Positions 1 to 8,431 are shown, counted from the first letter of the stretch. The stretch: 64,000 bases of DNA from Protula sp. h YS-2021 (GCA_949752745.1 OX457029.1:18060615-18124614); one strand, 5' to 3'. Made by a program: numbers and translations. Notes: generated by a model from the letters alone, not told the origin.

Positions 1-2
1 AT

Positions 3-2095
3 ATCAATGGCAAATACCGTGGAGCTGCACATCGTGAATGCAATTTGCAATTCCGATTTCGAAAGGATCAGCAGGATGTTGAAGATTCTTTCATCATTCC
101 TGTGTTTTTCCACAATTTACGAGGCTATGACAGCCATTTGATCATGGAAGAAATTGGATAGTTCAAAAATGAGACAATTACAGTCATTCCCAACACCGTT
201 GAGAAATATATTGCATTCACCATGAGCAATCTGAAATTTACAGACAGTTATCAGTTCATGAGTACTTCTCTACAGAAGTTGGTATCCAACCTGGCGGCAG
301 AAGGGAAAGACAACTTTTATAACATGACGTCACACATTCACGATAGCGACCAACAAGAGTTACTGTTGAGAAAGGGAGTGTACCCTTATGATTACGTGGA
401 TGAGCCATCCAAGTTTGCTGAAACACAACTGCCGTCCAAGGACAAGTTTTACAGTCTGCTCAGTGAAGAAGACATTAGCGATGAGGATTATGCGCATGCG
501 CAGAAGGTGTGGGAGACATTCCACTGTACTACATTTGGTGAATACCATGACTTGTACCTGAAATCAGATGTGTTGCTGCTGGCTGACGTGTTTGAAAACT
601 TTCGTCACGTATGTCTCAACACGTATGAATTGGATCCTGCTCACTACTATACAGCGCCAGGACTGTCCTGGGATGCCATGTTGAAAGCGACAAAGGTGAA
701 ATTGGAATTGATCAATGACATTGACATGTACCAAATGGTTGAACAAGGTCTACGTGGAGGAATATCTGTCATCACACACAAGTATGCGAAAGCAAATAAC
801 CCCTACGTAGCAGATTACGATCCCTTGAAACCGACCAACTACTTGACGTACCTGGATGCAAACAACTTGTATGGCTGGGCCATGTCGCAAAGCATGCCAC
901 AAAGTGGATTTATGTGGGTGAGCGAGCCAGAATCCATTGACTTTATGGATGTGGATGAAGATGACGAGATTGGATACATTTTAGAAGTGGATTTGGAGTA
1001 CCCATATTCAATCCATGATCGTCATAATCACTATCCAGTGGCTCCAGAACGGAAATGTGTGAAGGTGGGAGAATTGTCAAAACAATTCAGAAGCTACGGA
1101 AAGATCTAAACATGAAAGGCAAACCTAGTGAAAAGCTCATTCCCAACTTATGCGACAAGAAGAAATATGTACTTCATTATAGAAATTTACAGCAATATGT
1201 CTCACTGGGATTGAAAGTCACGAAGGTGCATCGTGCCATCATGTTTGCACAGAGCAAATGGTTGGCAAAATACATCTCCTTAAACACGGAAAAGAGAAAG
1301 TTGGCTAAGAACCCGTTTGAGAAAGACTTTTTCAAACTGATGAACAACTCTGTGTTTGGCAAAACCATGGGAAATGTGAGAAAGCGCATGAATGTGGAAC
1401 TGGTTCACCAGGAAAAGCGGTTCAAGAAACTTGTGGCTAAACCTTCCTTCCACAAATTTAGAATTTTCAACGAAGATTTGACCGCGGTACATTTGCGTAA
1501 AGTAGATCTGCTTCTGGACAAACCCATTCAAGTCGGCTTCACCATTCTCGACCTCAGCAAAGTGCTCATGTTTCACTTTCATTACAACTACATCATGAGC
1601 AAGTATCCCAACGCCAAGCTGTTGTTCAGCGACACCGACAGTCTATGTTATGACATAGAAACGGACGATATCTACAAAGACATGCAGGAAGATGCCGACT
1701 TGTTCGACACAAGTGACTATCCCCCAGATCATTTCCTGCATTCCAACGTGAACAAGAAAGTGCTTGGGAAAATGAAAGATGAGACGGCGGGCATTCCCAT
1801 AGAAGAGTTTGTTGGACTTCGGCCGAAAATGTACAGTATGATATATGGTGGGAAAGAAAAACGTACGGCTAAAGGCATCACTCGCGCGTGTCAAAGACGG
1901 ATGAAACATCAGCAGTATAGAGACAGTTTGTTCAACCAAACGCAAACGATAACCACAGGGCACATCATTCGAAGTCATGACCACCAGATCTTCTCGGAGA
2001 AGTTGAGAAAAGTGGCTCTCTCTCCTTTTGATGACAAGCGATATGTGATGAGTGATGGCTATTCCACTTTGGCGCATGGGCATTACAGTATATAA
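3..2095 (+). pseudogene. polB: Protein-primed DNA polymerase B (Polinton PolB), 5'-truncated by window edge and broken
   Basis: This replicates the element by protein priming in the nucleus. Visible motifs, in order: Exo II (HNLRGYDSHLIM, about 110-150), motif A (DANNLYGWAM, near 858-887), motif B (NNSVFGKTMGN, near 1345-1377), motif C (FSDTDSLCYD, near 1624-1653) and the usual C-terminal DDKRY...LAHGHY block. Two breaks are visible. One is an in-frame TAG at 159-161. The other is a -1 type frameshift near 1075-1090: the frame starting at position 3 ends at 1109 and the C-terminal half continues in another frame to the TAA at 2093-2095. The N-terminal part lies outside the window. All polymerase catalytic aspartates remain, so decay looks recent. 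The TAA stop lies inside the TATA box of the next gene. Confidence 0.93.
2087..2094 (+). promoter_or_regulatory. TATA box of the PC4-like gene, overlapping the PolB stop codon
   Basis: The sequence TATATAAG lies about 57 nt upstream of the ATG at 2151. The PolB TAA stop (2093-2095) is part of the box. The position suits a transcription start near 2120. Confidence 0.55.
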
Positions 2096-2150
2096 GGGGG
2101 AGACACTTCAACTTTAGAGTTAGTTGAGGTGTGAACACTGAAGCGTCAAC

Positions 2151-2503
2151 ATGAATCGGAAAAGATCTGCAACAACGGATATGGATACTCTTGCTGATAC
2201 AGTGAAAGACATGAATGTGAAACATCCTGACAATACCATCAAGAAATTAAAAGTGGAGACGACGGTACCAACACCACAGTCGTGGGATGGAATGCTTCTC
2301 TAGGCAATGGAAAGTATATCAAGATTATGAAACAAAGTAATGAAGGTGTGGTAAACATTCGCAAATACCTCAGAGATGAGGGGACTGGAAAAAACCGTCC
2401 GACGAAAAAGGGAATTTTGCTGACAATACCTGAATGGAAAATGATGAAGAAGCAGGTGAAAGAAGTGGATAAAAGGCTTCGTAGACAAGAAGGTGGCTCA
2501 TAA
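2151..2503 (+). pseudogene. PC4/p15-like single-stranded-DNA-binding protein (one frameshift)
   Basis: The C-terminal half (about 2306-2480) reads as a PC4 domain: GKYIKIMKQ, then VVNIRKYLRD, then RPTKKGILLTIPEW followed by a helix. This matches the beta-beta-beta-beta-alpha pattern of transcriptional coactivator PC4/p15. PC4 proteins bind ssDNA and act in transcription or replication, so a role in element replication or late transcription is an inference. The N-terminal Lys/Asp-rich part starts at ATG 2151, but its frame stops at 2298-2300. The domain continues in the next frame, which implies a one-base loss somewhere in 2240-2281. It sits directly after PolB and has its own TATA box. A relic in the same position follows PolB in the second Polinton (44.4-44.96 kb), which supports it as a core gene of this lineage. 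Confidence 0.7.
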
Positions 2504-2516
2504 CAAGGTAACAATC

Positions 2517-2884
2517 ATGAATGCACTCATGTTGAACGGTGGTGCTTACCTTACTGTAAATGATAGGAATGAAGTGATACTAGATTCTAAGACAAGTTAT
2601 CATCGGTTTAAACCTGAAGTGTGGAAAGACACCTCATACCGCTTGAACCTGAGTTTAAACGTAGACTTGAAAATAAACTGGAAGTGACGGTAGCTGAATA
2701 TGATTCTAACATACGTGTAGAAATCTGTAGAAATCTTTTACAGGATTATCCAAAGGATTATAAGGGAGTTGTGCCAGATACACCATATACAGATTTGATC
2801 CTCTTTGATATCAAGAACTGGCGCGCAGTCTTACGATTCCTAGAAGCGATACAACATCCACTCTTCACCATCTTGCGAGCATAA
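2517..2884 (+). pseudogene. Family A protein 1 (tandem PC4-like repeats, unknown function; frameshifted)
   Basis: The ATG at 2517 lies 14 nt after the PC4-like stop. The first frame runs to 2685 and the second half (from about 2621 to 2884) is in another frame, so one indel near 2630 breaks it. The C-terminal repeat has the pattern VTVAEYDSNIRVEI then TDLILFDIKNWRAVLRFLEAI, that is, two hydrophobic strands followed by a strand, a Trp and a helix. The same pattern recurs in the two following ORFs and in the gene at 11284-11916. It resembles the end of the PC4 fold (ILL...EW..L). I do not recognise a characterised family. Homology within the group is clear from the spacing, but function is unknown. 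Confidence 0.5.
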
Positions 2885-2886
2885 AA

Positions 2887-3280
2887 ATGTCTTTGCAGAC
2901 AAGGAGACAGCTCATAGTTCATCTGACTGTTGAACGAGATGGAAGACTTTTTATCGGAATAGAAACCAATTACGCATGGATTCTCATATCTGAGAAACGA
3001 ATATGATGACATTGTGCTAAGACATTTTGGACAGTATCTCGTCCTATCACTTGATGACCAATCTGTGTTGAAAGACCATCTAGAGAAGTTCAGGATACCT
3101 GGCTTTCTCCTGACAGTCTCAAATGAATTAGAAGTGCGTGTGACTGAGAACTGCTTTGACGTGTTTGTACAATTTCGTCAATATGACGAGCTTACAGAAT
3201 GCTACGACTACATCACCCTCAACACAGTGGAATGGTACGCTCTGTTACAAGCATTGGATTGGAAAGAACCTGACGCTTGA
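2887..3280 (+). pseudogene. Family A protein 2 (frameshifted)
   Basis: The ATG at 2887 begins two bases after the stop of family A protein 1. The first frame (39 codons: IVHLTVERDGRLFIGI then WILIS) ends at a TGA near 3004. The rest (LRHFGQYLVLSL, IPGFLLTVSNELEVRV, FDVFVQF, YITLNTVEWYALLQAL) continues in the next frame to 3280, so one indel sits near 3000. The closing Y-x-x-x-x-T-L-x-x-x-E-W-Y-x-L signature matches its neighbours. The middle part matches relics in the second Polinton at about 45.15 kb (+) and 48.2 kb (-), which share the (I/M)PGF-x-L-x-VS signature. Function unknown. Confidence 0.5.
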
Positions 3281-3557
3281 ATTCAAAGAGGGAGGAATAC
3301 AACTCAAGCGGGGTACCAAATCCATTGAGCTGACACAACCTATGCGTGTGATGGACATTGACTTAGAAGAAGGATATGAACTGAAACTGTCTGAACATGA
3401 AACTGTTAAAGTGATAAAGTTTGGTGATGTGTGTTATGTGAGCTTTCATAGCATTTACAAACATGGATGTAATGTCTATGATACCTATATCAATTTAGAT
3501 TCTAATGAATGGTATTCATTGATGAATGTATTGAAAAATGAATGTGTTTGTAAATAA
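3264..3557 (+). CDS. Family A protein 3 (start unclear)
   Basis: This open frame overlaps the end of family A protein 2 and runs to the TAA at 3555-3557. Two repeats are visible: NLTLEFKEGGIQLKRG followed by MRVMDIDL, then VCYVSFHSIY and TYINLDSNEWYSLMNVL. The last block closely matches the family A signature. No convincing ATG starts it; in-frame ATGs occur only in the RVMD stretch (near 3341-3355). It may be the C-terminal half of protein 2 fused by a lost frame, or a separate gene with a mutated start. It is the last + strand gene before the convergent repeat zone. Confidence 0.45.
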   Translation, partial: KNLTLEFKEGGIQLKRGTKSIELTQPMRVMDIDLEEGYELKLSEHETVKVIKFGDVCYVSFHSIYKHGCNVYDTYINLDSNEWYSLMNVLKNECVCK

Positions 3558-3870
3558 AAAGTTTGTAAATAGTGTAAATAGACTTTGTTAATTAAGAGTT
3601 TGTAAATAGTGTTTGTAAACTTTGTAAATAGTGTATATAGAATTTGTAAATAGTGTAAATAGACTTTGTAAATAGACTTTGTAAATAGTGTTGGTAAACT
3701 TTGTAAATAGAATTTGTAAATAAAAGTTTGTAGTTAAGAATTTGTAAATAGTGTAAATAGACTTTGTAAATAAAAGTTTGTAAATAGTGTTTGTAGTTAA
3801 GAATTTGTAAATAGTGTTTGTAGTTAAGAATTTGTAAATAAACGTATGTACAACACAATAAACAAGACTG
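3555..3870. repeat. TTTGTAAATAG-type degenerate tandem repeats between convergent gene blocks
   Basis: About 300 bp are built from variants of TTTGTAAATAGTG, TAAATAGAC and TTTGTAGTTAAGAA. The + strand includes AATAAA-type signals (for example after the stop at 3557 and near 3855). The tract separates the + early genes from the - late genes. The long - frame through it is low-complexity and not a gene. Confidence 0.8.
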
Positions 3871-3888
3871 TTTGAAAACTTGGTTTGT

Positions 3889-3966
3889 TTTATTTAACAA
3901 CAACAACAACTTAACTAATATAACAACAACAACTTAACTACAACTTAACTAATATAACAACAACAA
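3889..3966. repeat. AACAACAACTTAACTA simple repeats and late-cluster poly(A) signal
   Basis: The tract repeats ACAACAACAACTTAACTAATAT. On the - strand, an AATAAA at about 3889-3894 lies about 75 nt beyond the protease stop and is a plausible poly(A) signal for the late transcript. Similar TTAACTAACAT repeats flank the other end of the cluster near 9.6 kb. Confidence 0.55.
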
Positions 3967-3968
3967 CA

Positions 3969-4406
3969 TTAATAAAACAATGGTTTATAATGTCTATATA
4001 CAAAATCCTTTACAATAAAATCACCATCCTTTCTTTTTAATATATTCACAATATCAAACATACTCTGACCTCGAGCTCTATGTAATATATAATATACACA
4101 ATAAAAACCACATGATGATGATATTGGCGTTTGTAATGATATAGAATTATACATATAGTCATTTCTTAAAAACATGTCTAAACGATCATCGAGAGGTAAC
4201 AGTCCATAAGAGTCAAAATATTCCACAGGGTCTTTATCATAATACACTGCCACCCAATGTTCTCCTGGTTCATCTTGATCGTCTGTGTTGATGACATAGG
4301 CGCCGCGTTGTAAAGATGGTAACTGGTCCATGGCAAACACGCCTTGAAACAAGTCTTTGGTCATGACATCATGACTCAATATGGCATCAATCTGCTTCGT
4401 GTTCAT
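3969..4406 (-). CDS. Adenain-like cysteine protease (Polinton maturation protease)
   Basis: This protein, 145 aa long, matches the adenovirus/Polinton maturation protease family that cleaves capsid precursors. The catalytic residues are visible in the family order: His in PGEHWVAVYY (about residue 49), Asp in EYFDSYG (about 65), the oxyanion Gln in ISLQTP (about 92) and the nucleophile Cys in SSSCGFYCVYY (about 99). The length is short but includes the full core. The ATG overlaps the TGA of the major capsid gene in an ATGA, so it is the last gene of the late cluster. The frame is intact. The fold assignment is confident; cleavage of its own capsid is inferred from family knowledge. Confidence 0.9.
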   Translation of the reverse strand: MNTKQIDAILSHDVMTKDLFQGVFAMDQLPSLQRGAYVINTDDQDEPGEHWVAVYYDKDPVEYFDSYGLLPLDDRLDMFLRNDYMYNSISLQTPISSSCGFYCVYYILHRARGQSMFDIVNILKRKDGDFIVKDFVYRHYKPLFY

Positions 4407-5776
4407 GACTGGTAGTCGAATTGAATGCTGCGATTTGCACTTATTTCAATAATGTTGTCAAATTCAGCATAGACAATGACATTGATGGTATGTTGCAAAG
4501 CTCTAGCAAAGTTCATTTCTAGCCGCAAATTCCCATGCTTGATCAGGGGAAAATGATCATCACCATCATAATCCGGTGTTAAGTCAAACGAAAATAAAGC
4601 ATAACCTCTAGGCCAATCTTCCCGTTTTATAATGGAACTTTTCTCACCATTCAATCGATCAAACGATTTATAAAGCGTTTCAAAAGCGTCCAGGTATTTG
4701 TTCTGTGTAATGTCAAGCTTGAGAGGTTTGGACAGAACTGGTTCACCATCCGTGTACAGTTGCATATAGTCCAGATCAAAATGTTTGAAATCATATGGAT
4801 TCCTCAATACTGATCCACCAAAAGCTTCATTATGAACCAGACCAATGACAATACGATTTGGTAATTGACCCAAAAAGATGTTATCTTTCACAAAAGACTG
4901 AAATCCTGCTGGAATAGCTAAGACTTTACATTCTTTTCTAGTGATGATGATCTTGGCAGGACTTTTCATGAATGCATCTGTATGTCCTAACTGAATACCT
5001 GGACTCACCCTCACTTTGCGAATGGTTAAAAATGCCTCTTTCACTTCTACCTTATAGGTATTATCTGCAGCCATCAATACATAGTCATCTTTTTGTCTAT
5101 GGAAACGCAATTTCAAACTGATACCATTCGGAAGATAACGATCCTGCTCAAACAAATCTATCCTTAAACCACCAGTAAGCATAACATCACGGCTAAGACG
5201 AGTATGTAAATAACGATGATGTAAGCCATTATTGCCTTGCTCAGCCAAGTCACCACCGTCGGCATTGACATGAAACCCGGATACATATTGTTCATGATTA
5301 GGTCTTTTCACCTCATAACTATTCATCGACCCAGCAGTATCCTTGTACATGAGACGCATAGAGCGCTCAGAATGCAGACTTTCTTCCGAATCATGGATGA
5401 GATGAGAGATAATGCTGGTATAACCATGAGTATTGTTGCTATGCGAAACCAGTCGATCATTCAGAAACAATTCAATATTAGACCATAACCCATTAAACAC
5501 ATCATTGATGCAAGAGACATTATCATCTGCGCCACACGCTGTTCCATCGGCCTTTAGAATGCGACATACAATATGAAGTTTGCTGTTCTTTAAATCCAGA
5601 TATTCTTCTGTACTCGCAGGAATGTAGAATTCTATTGGAGCGCCTTCTCTAATACTTGTAAGTGGTTGATAGTCAACATTATAACTTTTCTCTACAGCAG
5701 TTTGCGTCAGTGGTACGTGAAACCATTCCAATGGAGAAAGACTACATTCACACGAATGATTATGAATGAGAGACAT
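4403..5776 (-). CDS. Major capsid protein (double jelly-roll, Polinton MCP)
   Basis: This 457-aa protein resembles the proteins annotated in many invertebrate genomes as F54H12.2-like, which are Polinton major capsid proteins. Visible family features include the N-terminal SLSPLEWFHVPLTQTAVEK, IEFYIPASTEEYLDLKNS, a central HYRYLHTRL-like turn (HHRYLHTRL), LPNGISLKLRFHRQKDDYVL and a C-terminal block (ALFSFDLTPDYDGDD, GNLRLEMNFARALQ, NVIVYAEFDNIIEI). It would form pseudo-hexameric trimers building an icosahedral shell. It starts 4 nt after the pX-like stop and ends in an ATGA overlap with the protease. The frame is fully open, in contrast with the broken polymerase and integrase. Confidence 0.9.
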   Translation of the reverse strand: MSLIHNHSCECSLSPLEWFHVPLTQTAVEKSYNVDYQPLTSIREGAPIEFYIPASTEEYLDLKNSKLHIVCRILKADGTACGADDNVSCINDVFNGLWSNIELFLNDRLVSHSNNTHGYTSIISHLIHDSEESLHSERSMRLMYKDTAGSMNSYEVKRPNHEQYVSGFHVNADGGDLAEQGNNGLHHRYLHTRLSRDVMLTGGLRIDLFEQDRYLPNGISLKLRFHRQKDDYVLMAADNTYKVEVKEAFLTIRKVRVSPGIQLGHTDAFMKSPAKIIITRKECKVLAIPAGFQSFVKDNIFLGQLPNRIVIGLVHNEAFGGSVLRNPYDFKHFDLDYMQLYTDGEPVLSKPLKLDITQNKYLDAFETLYKSFDRLNGEKSSIIKREDWPRGYALFSFDLTPDYDGDDHFPLIKHGNLRLEMNFARALQHTINVIVYAEFDNIIEISANRSIQFDYQS

Positions 5777-5780
5777 GATT

Positions 5781-6122
5781 TCAAAAGATATCTTTGCGAT
5801 ATTTTGATGTTATCCGTCTGGCTGTTTTTCGTCTTCTGGCACGTTTCGTCGGTTGCATACGCTTTTGTTCACCAAACACACGTTCTGCTACTCGACCCGT
5901 AACATCTTTCGCGACATTCTTTGCAGCCTTCTTAAGATGTGGCGCAACGATCTTAGCCCCAGCCTTAAGTAGTGGAATAGCTTTGCGAGCCAATGATCCT
6001 AGTATGGAACCAATACCATCGCCATATTGGATTCGCGCTCCTTTGAATCCTGGTAATTCCCCGCCCACTTGACGAAGAAAATGGTTGCGATATGCAGACG
6101 GATCGTGTGTATAAGCTTTCAT
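5781..6122 (-). CDS. pX/pVII-like basic core protein
   Basis: This 113-aa, very basic protein has a glycine/hydrophobic N-terminal half (IQYGDGIGSILGSLARKAIP, then KAGAKIVAPHLKKAAKNVAKDV). Its C-terminal Arg/Lys tail contains KRARRRKTARR. Polintons and adintoviruses encode an adenovirus pX-like or pVI-like basic protein at this place, condensing DNA or disrupting membranes. The GxGxILGSL motif fits that class. The ATG overlaps the penton TGA in an ATGA. Assignment rests on composition and position rather than a sequence match. Confidence 0.65.
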   Translation of the reverse strand: MKAYTHDPSAYRNHFLRQVGGELPGFKGARIQYGDGIGSILGSLARKAIPLLKAGAKIVAPHLKKAAKNVAKDVTGRVAERVFGEQKRMQPTKRARRRKTARRITSKYRKDIF

Positions 6123-6880
6123 ATTGCTTTTGGTCGAAAATGAAGTTTACAGATCACCTTTCCAGTTTGAAATGGAACATTATAGCCTGTGTCGTCCTTA
6201 ATATTCATTTCTATCATGTCAAATTTGGACGTGTTTACAGGAACATAATGCGGTTCGCCATACGTTTTCATAACAATGTCGCCATCATGGCCTTGTATGC
6301 CAACAGAACGTAGTAAGGGAACATAATAATCACCAACAACTTGTGGTTCACAAATGCTACAATACACATAAAGTGTATAAAATCCCTGTTTCACATCCGC
6401 TTTATGTTCAGCTGTACATGTTTCAGTATACCATTGATCTGGGATAAATCCTAAAATCTCAGCCAATCCAGCGGAAAGTGACACTTCAAAACCATAATTT
6501 AGAAATAGAAAAACACGTCGTCTAATTTTATCATACTTTATCCGAATAGCTTCTTTAAGGTCATCTTTAATAGAATTAGTTGCTTCTTCATTCACTGCCT
6601 GACATATTTCTTGTATGGATCTATAGTAGCCATAAGGAATATTAATAGTCTCAAGTGTCTCTGTCAGTGGTTGTTGTCGATACTGAATAGAATAGTCCAT
6701 GTCATGTCTCATCGTTGTCCATGTATGTGGATATTGAATTTCAGCTAAAGCCACTTCATATTTTCCATTCAGATAAATAGTTCGAGGCATACGAATTTGA
6801 TAATTCGAAGCCTTGTTGTTGGGATAATAGTTCATACTCGCATTGCTAGGCAAAGTAATGTAAAAGCTTGTTGACTCCAT
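6119..6880 (-). CDS. Minor capsid (penton-like, single jelly-roll) protein
   Basis: This 253-aa protein begins STSFYITLPSNASMNYYPNN, followed by a beta-rich body (YQIRMPRTIYLNGKYEVALA, EIQYPHTW) typical of Polinton minor capsid proteins. The opening (the SFYITLPSN...YPNNKASNYQIRMP stretch) is characteristic of the penton-like PX/mCP family next to pX and MCP. It would occupy the capsid vertices. It lies 8 nt after the acylated Cys-rich ORF and ends in an ATGA overlap with the pX-like gene. The frame is intact. Confidence 0.82.
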   Translation of the reverse strand: MESTSFYITLPSNASMNYYPNNKASNYQIRMPRTIYLNGKYEVALAEIQYPHTWTTMRHDMDYSIQYRQQPLTETLETINIPYGYYRSIQEICQAVNEEATNSIKDDLKEAIRIKYDKIRRRVFLFLNYGFEVSLSAGLAEILGFIPDQWYTETCTAEHKADVKQGFYTLYVYCSICEPQVVGDYYVPLLRSVGIQGHDGDIVMKTYGEPHYVPVNTSKFDMIEMNIKDDTGYNVPFQTGKVICKLHFRPKAI

Positions 6881-6888
6881 GATGGGAA

Positions 6889-7098
6889 CTAAATGGTATA
6901 GGTGCGTTGACGTTGCCTATATACTTCACGATAGCGCGCGCCATTCAACCAAGTATGCAAATGGTTTTTCACATCATGATGATCTATGACTTCTCCTTCA
7001 CAACAAGCACTTGTACATCTTATTTTTACAGGAATAGTTGGTTTATCTTCCTCACAACAACAACATAGCTCTTTCAACCATGTTAAAAATTTTCCCAT
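6889..7098 (-). CDS. Small Cys-rich, probably acylated protein (unknown function)
   Basis: This 69-aa ORF starts MGKFLTWLKELCCCCEED. Gly2 with Thr6 fits the N-myristoylation pattern MGxxxS/T. The run of four cysteines at residues 12-15 would be a palmitoylation cluster, and two more pairs (C28 and CC near 32-33) follow. This predicts a membrane-anchored late protein, but it is inference from composition. No enzyme motif is visible. It overlaps the end of the preceding 191-aa ORF by 16 nt and lies 8 nt before the penton gene, so it is part of the late cluster. Confidence 0.55.
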   Translation of the reverse strand: MGKFLTWLKELCCCCEEDKPTIPVKIRCTSACCEGEVIDHHDVKNHLHTWLNGARYREVYRQRQRTYTI

Positions 7099-7658
7099 CC
7101 TTCAGGAAACTGTCTTTGTTGACGTTGTTTCATTTCTGTTGTAATGTCGTCACGAGTGGTCTTTTTACTAAACATTGTTTTTGGAATATTAGCATCAACA
7201 ATTTCCTGGATAAATGGATGCCAGCCATATGGTGGTATGGCTCGTTCTTTTCTTCTTGTCGCCACCAATGCTTCTTTCATCAAATCAACCATGTTGGAAT
7301 TTGCTATAATATCGCCCGTTTTCAACACAAGTTCATTCTTGTCTGTCCATGTCGTACCATGTTTCTTCAGTTCTGCTAAAAGTTGTGTTACTTTTCCATG
7401 ATAGATAGGTTGAAAATGACTTAAAAATAACTTTTCTGGCTTTTCAGGTGATGATGATGAGGGCTTTTGCTGCCTAGACTGACTTGTTCGTAAATGACGA
7501 CCAAGAAGTTGAGATATTTCTATAGCCTTTTCACGTGTTCGTTTCCCACGTAAAAGTTTATTCACTTTCGTTTTGATTTCACCATCTTTTCCCTTCTTTT
7601 CTAGCAACATTTTATATTCATATTCAGGAATGAGGACCATTTTTATGGTATGTTTCAT
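7083..7658 (-). CDS. Late-cluster protein of unknown function (191 aa)
   Basis: The protein starts MKHTIKMVLIPEYEYKMLLE, or possibly at the second Met (MVLIPEYEY). Downstream are a basic segment with NKLLRGKRTREKA, a Ser/Pro linker (KPSSSSPEKPEK) and a C-terminal domain with HGTTWTDKNELVL, PPYGWHPFIQ and a charged tail. A gene of this kind, opening with MVLxPExEY and lying between ATPase and penton, is common in Polintons, but I know of no established function. It starts one base after the stop of the small basic ORF and overlaps the Cys-rich ORF by 16 nt. The frame is intact. Confidence 0.6.
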   Translation of the reverse strand: MKHTIKMVLIPEYEYKMLLEKKGKDGEIKTKVNKLLRGKRTREKAIEISQLLGRHLRTSQSRQQKPSSSSPEKPEKLFLSHFQPIYHGKVTQLLAELKKHGTTWTDKNELVLKTGDIIANSNMVDLMKEALVATRRKERAIPPYGWHPFIQEIVDANIPKTMFSKKTTRDDITTEMKQRQQRQFPEGWENF

Positions 7659-7659
7659 T

Positions 7660-7779
7660 TTAGCAGCAGCTTGTTAATTCCTCCTTTGTAGCTTGCTGTA
7701 GCAAGGATTTACGTCGTTTAGGCCCACTGCGTGTAAGCAAATGAAGAAACGGCTGGTTCGCTCGAATACGTTTAGACAT
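7660..7779 (-). CDS. Small basic ORF (39 aa), probably a truncated Polinton late gene
   Basis: The ATG at 7779 sits inside the end of the ATPase gene (8-nt overlap, ATGTCTAA), and the TAA at 7662-7660 is followed after one base by the next ATG. The peptide has the pattern QPFLHLLTRSGPKRRKSLLQ then ATKEELTSCC. Polintons often have a protein here with LLxxxKPxxRKxLLxxAxxEEL followed by a longer C-terminal part. The present ORF would be its N-terminal third, ended early by a stop. Function unknown. Confidence 0.45.
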   Translation of the reverse strand: MSKRIRANQPFLHLLTRSGPKRRKSLLQQATKEELTSCC

Positions 7780-8431
7780 CTTGACTGCGAATGGTCAAAT
7801 GAGTTGGTTCTTGTTCATACACTGCTTTATCAATATATACATAATGTGTATCTTTTGGTAAAATGCCTGTACGAATACGTAGTTGATCATTTGTCTTTGG
7901 TTTTAAATCAATGAATAAATAACCATGAGGTTTGCTAGTAGCATCTTGATAGGCTTCTATGAGAAATTGAGATCTTCCAGGATACATTTGCCGCGCCAAT
8001 GTACTAATTTGTTGACTGTCTCTCGGATTTTTAAACAGAATGATATAATGTGTATTCAAACTAATATTTCGCATCTCTTTCCCATGATGGAATAAATTAT
8101 GCACAATAAAGATAATGCTTAGATTTTGATGACTGCTGCCAACACTAAAGAGACGTGTCATACGCTCATCACTATGACATTTGGTCATTAAGTCATCAAT
8201 GATAAGTAAGTTTGGTTTCTTCGGGTTAAAACGCTCTTCAATGTCATCTGGAATGCCTTGGTAAAATTCCACACCTTTCATTCCCTTGTACAAAGGCTGA
8301 TCTGCTGCATAGAGCCATAAAATGCTTTTTGGAGAGGGTTTAATCAACTTTTGTTCTAGAATTTCCTTCACCAGAGACGTTTTGCCACTGCCTGTAGGTC
8401 CAGAGACTAAACATGTAAATGGATGCTTCAT
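7772..8431 (-). CDS. Genome-packaging ATPase (FtsK/HerA, A32-like)
   Basis: About 219 aa from the ATG at 8431. Walker A is GPTGSGKTSL near the N-terminus and Walker B is NLLIIDDLM near residue 80. The sensor-like segment SIIFIVHNLFHHGKEMRNIS follows. This is the DNA-packaging motor of Polintons and related viruses, pumping the genome into preformed capsids. I chose ATG 8431 because the codon overlaps the integrase TGA as ATGA, and because Walker A then falls at the usual distance from the N-terminus. A longer frame upstream begins only with a TTG. The frame is intact and runs into the small basic ORF with an 8-nt overlap. Confidence 0.9.
   Translation of the reverse strand: MKHPFTCLVSGPTGSGKTSLVKEILEQKLIKPSPKSILWLYAADQPLYKGMKGVEFYQGIPDDIEERFNPKKPNLLIIDDLMTKCHSDERMTRLFSVGSSHQNLSIIFIVHNLFHHGKEMRNISLNTHYIILFKNPRDSQQISTLARQMYPGRSQFLIEAYQDATSKPHGYLFIDLKPKTNDQLRIRTGILPKDTHYVYIDKAVYEQEPTHLTIRSQDV

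Noticed and set aside
3592..3909. 105-codon - strand frame
   Set aside because: It is made entirely of translated TTTGTAAATA repeats (YLQILNYKH words).
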